NCBI GenBank assembly: GCA_002491605.1 | Contig: DKWG01000017.1 | Span: forward strand, 1-9,022 | Source of the DNA: Ruminococcus sp. UBA7158 | GTDB lineage: Bacteria > Bacillota > Clostridia > Oscillospirales > Ruminococcaceae | Reading direction: 5' to 3' | Length of the DNA: 9,022 nucleotides | In this document: in pieces, positions 6,068 through 9,022 of the stretch | Layout of the letters: the number at the start of each line of letters is the position of its first letter | Numbering within the stretch: the stretch's first letter is position 1 | The notes under the pieces: generated by a model | The model's database searches: none | Told to the model about the DNA's origin: nothing | Seen by the model: the letters and a program-made list of their open reading frames with translations, nothing else | Position numbers and translations under genes: made by a program

Positions 6068-6864
6068 TAACTGTTTTTCCCCACCAAAATCCCAACCACC
6101 CAAACCTGAGCCTTTTTCGGCAGCACGGATAAAAGCTTAAGCCCTAAATTTGTGTGAATCTGATACACGGCTTTTGGGTGCTTTTTACAGAGTATTTTAT
6201 CAACAAGGCGTGCAAAACGCTTCGGGTCGGCAGGCTTGCCTGTGAACGCCGCCATTATTTGTGCAAATCGCTCGGACTGTCCGCCGAAAAGTGCGCTTCT
6301 TTCCGCCATCTCCTTCATGGACGGTATGCTGCCCTTTTCAAGCGGTGTGGCAAATGCCCCTGGACGTATGGTTATAACCTTGTGTCCCAGCAGACCTGCT
6401 TCCTGCCTTAATGCCTGAGAGTAGCAGTCAAGCGCGGTTTTAGTTATTGAGTATATGCTGTTGAAGGGCAGCGGGTCGAGCGGAGCTACCTCGCTGGAGG
6501 TAATTATGATCTTTCCGTCTTTATTGAGGATGGGGAAGAAAACCTTGTTCACCCGTATTGCGCCCAGAAGATTGACGTCAATCATTTTTAATAGGCGTTC
6601 CTCGCTGATTTCAAGCAAATTGTCCATGTGGAAAATTCCTGCGACGTTTATAATCGCGTCAAGAGTGATGTTTTCGGAACGCAGACTGTTCAGCACGGCA
6701 GTGAGGCTGTCGATATCGGTTATGTCGGCTTTATAGGGGATAATACCGTTTTTCGGCTCGCACGGCTTTATATCCAAAGCGAAAACGGTGTGACCGGCAG
6801 ACGCCATATGCTCGGCGGCAGCTTGTCCCAATCCGCTTGAAGCTCCTGTTATAAGTATATTCAT
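6061..6864 (-). CDS. Classical short-chain dehydrogenase/reductase
   Basis: The predicted protein has 267 residues and a Rossmann fold. The cofactor-binding TGASSGLG covers 6-13, NVAG (73-76) replaces the usual NNAG, and the active-site set is Asn98, Ser124, Tyr138 and Lys142 (YSITK). Asp31 at the end of the second strand favours NAD(H) over NADP(H). The RPGAFATP segment after the active site is typical of the classical subgroup. A C-terminal extension beyond about 240 carries a hydrophobic stretch (VWVVGILVG) that might touch the membrane. Substrate cannot be read from sequence. The start at 6864 has GAGGTG a few bases upstream. The gene begins 17 bases after the GNAT gene stops, so the two form an operon. 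No terminator is visible at its end, which overlaps the convergent ATPase gene. Confidence 0.9.
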   Translation of the reverse strand: MNILITGASSGLGQAAAEHMASAGHTVFALDIKPCEPKNGIIPYKADITDIDSLTAVLNSLRSENITLDAIINVAGIFHMDNLLEISEERLLKMIDVNLLGAIRVNKVFFPILNKDGKIIITSSEVAPLDPLPFNSIYSITKTALDCYSQALRQEAGLLGHKVITIRPGAFATPLEKGSIPSMKEMAERSALFGGQSERFAQIMAAFTGKPADPKRFARLVDKILCKKHPKAVYQIHTNLGLKLLSVLPKKAQVWVVGILVGKNSYQ

Positions 6865-6881
6865 ATTACACCTCGGTTGAA

Positions 6882-7325
6882 TTAATCCCTTTTCATATAA
6901 AGCAAAGGATATGGATTTCCCTGTTCGTCTGATTCGGTTCTTTTATAAACCTTGAAGCCCATATGTTCATAGAAGCCCTTTGAAAGGGGATTTTGTTCAT
7001 TGACAGCAAGCTCATTGATTGAATAGTTTTCAATACCGTATTGCAGCAATTGTTTTCCTATTCCCTGTCCTCTGCTGTCATTTGAAATAAAAAGCATTTC
7101 AAGCATTTTGTCCGCAATTCCCATGAAGCCCACCGGATTTCCGTTTTCATCTTCCGCTACTGCCAAAATAGGAACGCTGTTCAAGGCTTGCGGAACGTAT
7201 TGCTTTATGCTGCTTATTTCATCATCTGATAAAAACAAATGAGTAGCTTTAACGGAGCTTTCCCATACTTTTAATAGCTGCTCAACTAATATTGTGTCTC
7301 TTTCTTTTACTTCTGCTATTTTCAT
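6882..7325 (-). CDS. YjaB-like GNAT family N-acetyltransferase
   Basis: The predicted protein has 147 residues and a single GNAT domain. Acetyl-CoA-binding motif A is RGQGIG (85-90), preceded by the LEMLFI strand. Motif B contains VNEQN (107-111) and GFYEHMGFK (116-124), where Tyr118 is the likely general acid. The N-terminal SVKATHLFLSDDEI and the C-terminal RTESDEQGNPYPLLYM resemble E. coli YjaB along its whole length, as I recall it. The acceptor substrate is unknown. The start at 7325 is supported by TAGGAAAAC about eight bases upstream. It is first in a two-gene leftward unit with the dehydrogenase. Its leader is about 100 bases if the symmetric promoter at 7430-7458 is used. Confidence 0.9.
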   Translation of the reverse strand: MKIAEVKERDTILVEQLLKVWESSVKATHLFLSDDEISSIKQYVPQALNSVPILAVAEDENGNPVGFMGIADKMLEMLFISNDSRGQGIGKQLLQYGIENYSINELAVNEQNPLSKGFYEHMGFKVYKRTESDEQGNPYPLLYMKRD

Positions 7326-7424
7326 ATTGTTTTCCTATCTACGAAAGCTTTGATTTGCAAATTGATTGCAGCACAAGGCGGCTGTCACCGCATTAAAGAA
7401 TTATAGCTGCTTGTGGCTGTCACA

Positions 7425-7460
7425 GCTTGATTATATACCGATATTAGTGTATAATCAAGC
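7425..7460. promoter_or_regulatory. Symmetric inverted repeat carrying a promoter on each strand
   Basis: GCTTGATTATATAC (7425-7438) pairs with GTGTATAATCAAGC (7447-7460), with one mismatch, around an 8-base centre. Both strands carry the same promoter. Leftward it is TTGATT (7458-7453), 17 bases, TATAAT (7435-7430), aimed at the GNAT-dehydrogenase unit. Rightward it is TTGATT (7427-7432), 17 bases, TATAAT (7450-7455), aimed at rpsL. The two polymerase sites coincide, so only one could be used at a time. Confidence 0.65.
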
Positions 7461-7573
7461 CTGATGTGTATTGTCGGGGTATATTTTTGTCGGATTTTTT
7501 GCCGCTTATGAAAAACATCAAAAAGTCGGCGAATAACGTTGAGTTTTTCGGCGAATTATATATAAAATATTCC
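7461..7573. other. Spacer upstream of rpsL without a gene
   Basis: This AT-rich stretch has no supported gene. It would be the leader of a rightward transcript from the symmetric promoter. The octamer CGGCGAAT occurs twice (about 7527 and 7549), each time after or within a T/A-rich run. No terminator or known riboswitch pattern was recognised. Confidence 0.4.
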
Positions 7574-7602
7574 TTGACTTTTGGACGGTCTTGGAGTATA
7601 CT
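7574..7602 (+). promoter_or_regulatory. Main sigma-A-type promoter of the str operon
   Basis: TTGACT (7574-7579) and TATACT (7597-7602) are 17 bases apart. Transcription would start near 7609, about 62 bases before rpsL. A second rightward promoter lies upstream at 7427-7455, so tandem promoters are possible, as is common for ribosomal protein operons. Confidence 0.8.
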
Positions 7603-7670
7603 CAGATAGTATGTGAGACTATGGATTTGTATGGTCTGACTTATATATCTTTTAGGAAAGGAGAGAAAAT

Positions 7671-8093
7671 ATGCCAACCTTTAACCAGTTAGTTCGCAAG
7701 GGAAGAGACATTTCGACTGATAAGTCAACAGCACCTGCACTTCAGAAGAGCTACAACTCCAAGAAGAAGATTGCTATCGACCAGTCATGCCCCCAGAAGA
7801 GAGGCGTTTGCACAGCTGTAAAGACTGCCACACCTAAGAAGCCTAACTCTGCTATGAGAAAGATCGCAAGAGTTCGTCTTACAAACGGAACAGAAGTTAC
7901 AGCCTACATCCCCGGAATCGGACATAACCTGCAGGAGCATAGCGTCGTTTTAATCAGAGGCGGAAGAGTTAAGGACCTCCCCGGTGTGCGTTACCACATC
8001 ATCAGAGGAACACTTGATGCTCAGGGCGTTGCAAAGAGAATGCAGGCTAGATCCAAGTACGGCGCAAAGAGACCGAAGGCAGCTAAGAAGTAA
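7671..8093 (+). CDS. rpsL: Small ribosomal subunit protein uS12
   Basis: S12 sits at the decoding centre of the 30S subunit and affects accuracy. The predicted protein has 140 residues, the usual Firmicutes length. It has the Gram-positive insertion after residue 25 (roughly QKSYNSKKKIAIDQS), which adds 13 residues relative to E. coli. The core blocks PQKRGVCT, TPKKPNSA, ARVRLTNG, GHNLQEHSV and RGGRVKDLPGVRYH are all intact. Lys56 (E. coli Lys43) and Lys101 (Lys88), sites of streptomycin-resistance changes, are wild type, and Asp102 is the residue methylthiolated in some bacteria. The start at 7671 has AAAGGAG a few bases upstream. It is first in the str operon, ahead of rpsG and fusA. Confidence 0.98.
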   Translation: MPTFNQLVRKGRDISTDKSTAPALQKSYNSKKKIAIDQSCPQKRGVCTAVKTATPKKPNSAMRKIARVRLTNGTEVTAYIPGIGHNLQEHSVVLIRGGRVKDLPGVRYHIIRGTLDAQGVAKRMQARSKYGAKRPKAAKK

Positions 8094-8261
8094 GAGCTTA
8101 TCTGAACAAAAGGTCAAGGAAATTTTAGCTAAATCCACCACAGCCATGTGGGGTTAATATATATAATTAGCCTCTATTGGACTGACGGGGTCACCGTAAG
8201 ATTTATTCTTTCGGGAGAAAACGAGTACCCATGATATCATTATATGAAGGAGGGAAGCGAA
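8094..8261 (+). promoter_or_regulatory. Long foldable rpsL-rpsG spacer, possible S7 control region
   Basis: The two ribosomal genes are separated by 168 bases. The spacer contains short complementary segments, including CCACA/TGTGG around GCCA (about 8138-8151), TGAC/GTCA around GGG (about 8183-8193) and a perfect ATGATATCAT palindrome (8231-8240) just before the rpsG ribosome site. In E. coli, S7 represses translation by binding the rpsL-rpsG spacer. That an analogous control acts here is inference; no shared motif was verified. Confidence 0.3.
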
Positions 8262-8732
8262 GTGCCAAGAAGAGGTAATATTGCAAAGCGTGATGTTTTG
8301 CAGGATCCTATCTACAACTCAAAGCTCGTCACCAGACTTATCAACAGCATCATGCTCGACGGTAAGAAGGGCGTAGCTCAGAAGATTGTATACGGTGCAT
8401 TCGAAATTGTTGAAACCAAGTCAGGCAAGCCCGCTCTCGAAGCTTTCGAGCAGGCAATGGAAAACATTATGCCTAACTTAGAGGTTAAGGCTCGCCGTGT
8501 AGGCGGTTCAACCTACCAGGTACCTATGGAAGTACGTCCCGCAAGACGTCAGACATTGGGCCTTAGATGGTTGACAAAGTATGCTCGTGACAGACACGAG
8601 AAGACTATGAAGGAAAGACTTGCAGGAGAAATCCTCGATGCTATGAACGGCAACGGCGGAGCTTGCAAGAAGCGTGAAGACACCCATAAGATGGCTGACG
8701 CTAACAAGGCGTTTGCTCATTTCCGTTGGTAA
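8262..8732 (+). CDS. rpsG: Small ribosomal subunit protein uS7
   Basis: S7 nucleates assembly of the 30S head and contacts tRNA at the E site. The predicted protein is 156 residues, the standard length, starting MPRRGNIAKRD. The start is GTG at 8262: AAGGAGGG (8247-8254) stands seven bases before it, and the family begins with PRRG. An in-frame ATG at 8244 would add six residues but overlaps the ribosome site, so it is rejected. Recognisable blocks are DPIYNSKLVTRLIN, the IMPNLEVKARRVGGSTYQVP core, RWLTKYARDR, and the C-terminal KREDTHKMADANKAFAHFRW, which is complete. Confidence 0.98.
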   Translation: MPRRGNIAKRDVLQDPIYNSKLVTRLINSIMLDGKKGVAQKIVYGAFEIVETKSGKPALEAFEQAMENIMPNLEVKARRVGGSTYQVPMEVRPARRQTLGLRWLTKYARDRHEKTMKERLAGEILDAMNGNGGACKKREDTHKMADANKAFAHFRW

Positions 8733-8763
8733 TCACGTCATAAGAGATTTGATACTGATATTT

Positions 8764-8834
8764 CCTTTATTCCAAAAGGGAATAAAGGCAGTGAAGCGAT
8801 TGCGAAGGATTTGAGTCCTTTAAGTGTTGCTTCA
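8764..8834 (+). promoter_or_regulatory. Hairpins in the rpsG-fusA spacer
   Basis: A perfect 10-bp stem, CCTTTATTCC (8764-8773) with GGAATAAAGG (8779-8788), is followed by a second structure in which TGAAGC/GCTTCA (8792-8797 / 8829-8834) encloses AAGGA/TCCTT (8805-8809 / 8816-8820). No T run follows, so these are not terminators. They may space, protect or regulate the message between rpsG and fusA. Confidence 0.5.
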
Positions 8835-8855
8835 AAGTAAGAAATGAGGTAAATA

Positions 8856-9022
8856 ATGGCAAGAGATGTATCTTTGTCAATGACTCGTAACATTGGTATC
8901 ATGGCTCACATCGACGCCGGAAAGACTACGACAACAGAGCGTATTCTTTTCTACACCGGTATCAACCACAAGCTGGGTGAAACTCACGACGGTTCGGCTA
9001 CGATGGACTGGATGGAGCAGGA
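8856..9022 (+). CDS. fusA: Elongation factor G, N-terminal part
   Basis: EF-G is the GTPase that drives ribosomal translocation. Only the first 55 codons lie in the window; the gene continues past its right edge. The translation starts MARDVSLSMTRNIGIMAHID. The P-loop AHIDAGKT is at 17-24, followed by the switch-I-side TTTERILFYTG and the GETHDGSATMDWMEQ segment typical of EF-G. The start at 8856 has GAGGT (8846-8850) five bases upstream. It is third in the str operon, 123 bases after rpsG. Confidence 0.97.
   Translation, partial: MARDVSLSMTRNIGIMAHIDAGKTTTTERILFYTGINHKLGETHDGSATMDWMEQ

Noticed and set aside
7444..7677. Minus-strand open frame across the rpsL promoter
   Set aside because: It begins inside the rpsL start codon region, covers the rpsL promoter and has no ribosome site or family pattern.
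1..9022. CRISPR array, tRNA or rRNA genes, insertion sequence
   Set aside because: No regularly spaced repeats, no cloverleaf-like stretches and no transposase-like frame were seen on either strand.

Overview
The window looks like chromosomal DNA of a spore-forming, low- to mid-GC Clostridia bacterium, probably from the Oscillospiraceae/Ruminococcaceae. The support is a SpoIVB peptidase, a Firmicutes-type S12 with an N-terminal insertion relative to E. coli, strong purine-rich Shine-Dalgarno sites throughout, and sigma-A-like promoters. The genus assignment is inference. No CRISPR array, tRNA, rRNA, insertion sequence or phage gene was recognised.

Layout. Bases 1-196 are AT-rich, with no gene but a clear leftward terminator. 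A leftward block follows; read in its own direction from the right it is a DUF2500 protein (3098-2748), a four-helix membrane protein (2675-2211), glutamate racemase murI (2135-1296), a DUF1934/YwiB-type protein (1252-830) and a low-complexity lipoprotein (673-197). A near-consensus promoter at 3167-3195 probably drives at least the first genes. Reading rightward from the divergent 3099-3342 spacer is spoIVB (3343-4554), the serine protease that signals from forespore to mother cell to trigger sigma-K activation. The spo0A gene that often follows spoIVB in spore formers is not there.

Downstream of spoIVB lie a two-way terminator-like hairpin, a perfect 16-bp inverted repeat, and a near-consensus promoter for a stand-alone AAA/DUF4143 ATPase (4814-6067). 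That gene converges on, and overlaps by 7 bp, a leftward two-gene unit: a YjaB-like GNAT acetyltransferase (7325-6882) followed by a classical short-chain dehydrogenase (6864-6061).

The right end is the start of the str operon: rpsL (S12), rpsG (S7, GTG start) and the beginning of fusA (EF-G, cut by the window edge). It has a clear promoter at 7574-7602 and unusually roomy, foldable spacers between the genes. Between the GNAT unit and rpsL sits an inverted repeat in which both strands carry the same TTGATT-N17-TATAAT promoter, so one symmetric site may fire both ways.

Most of the window is ordinary housekeeping DNA. The best leads are regulatory: the mirror-image promoter (7425-7460), the paired inverted-repeat elements around the ATPase promoter (4683-4720 and about 4770-4795), and the structured str-operon spacers. 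At protein level they are a substrate-contact Asn-to-Gly change in MurI and a lipoprotein with no aromatic residues in its mature part.
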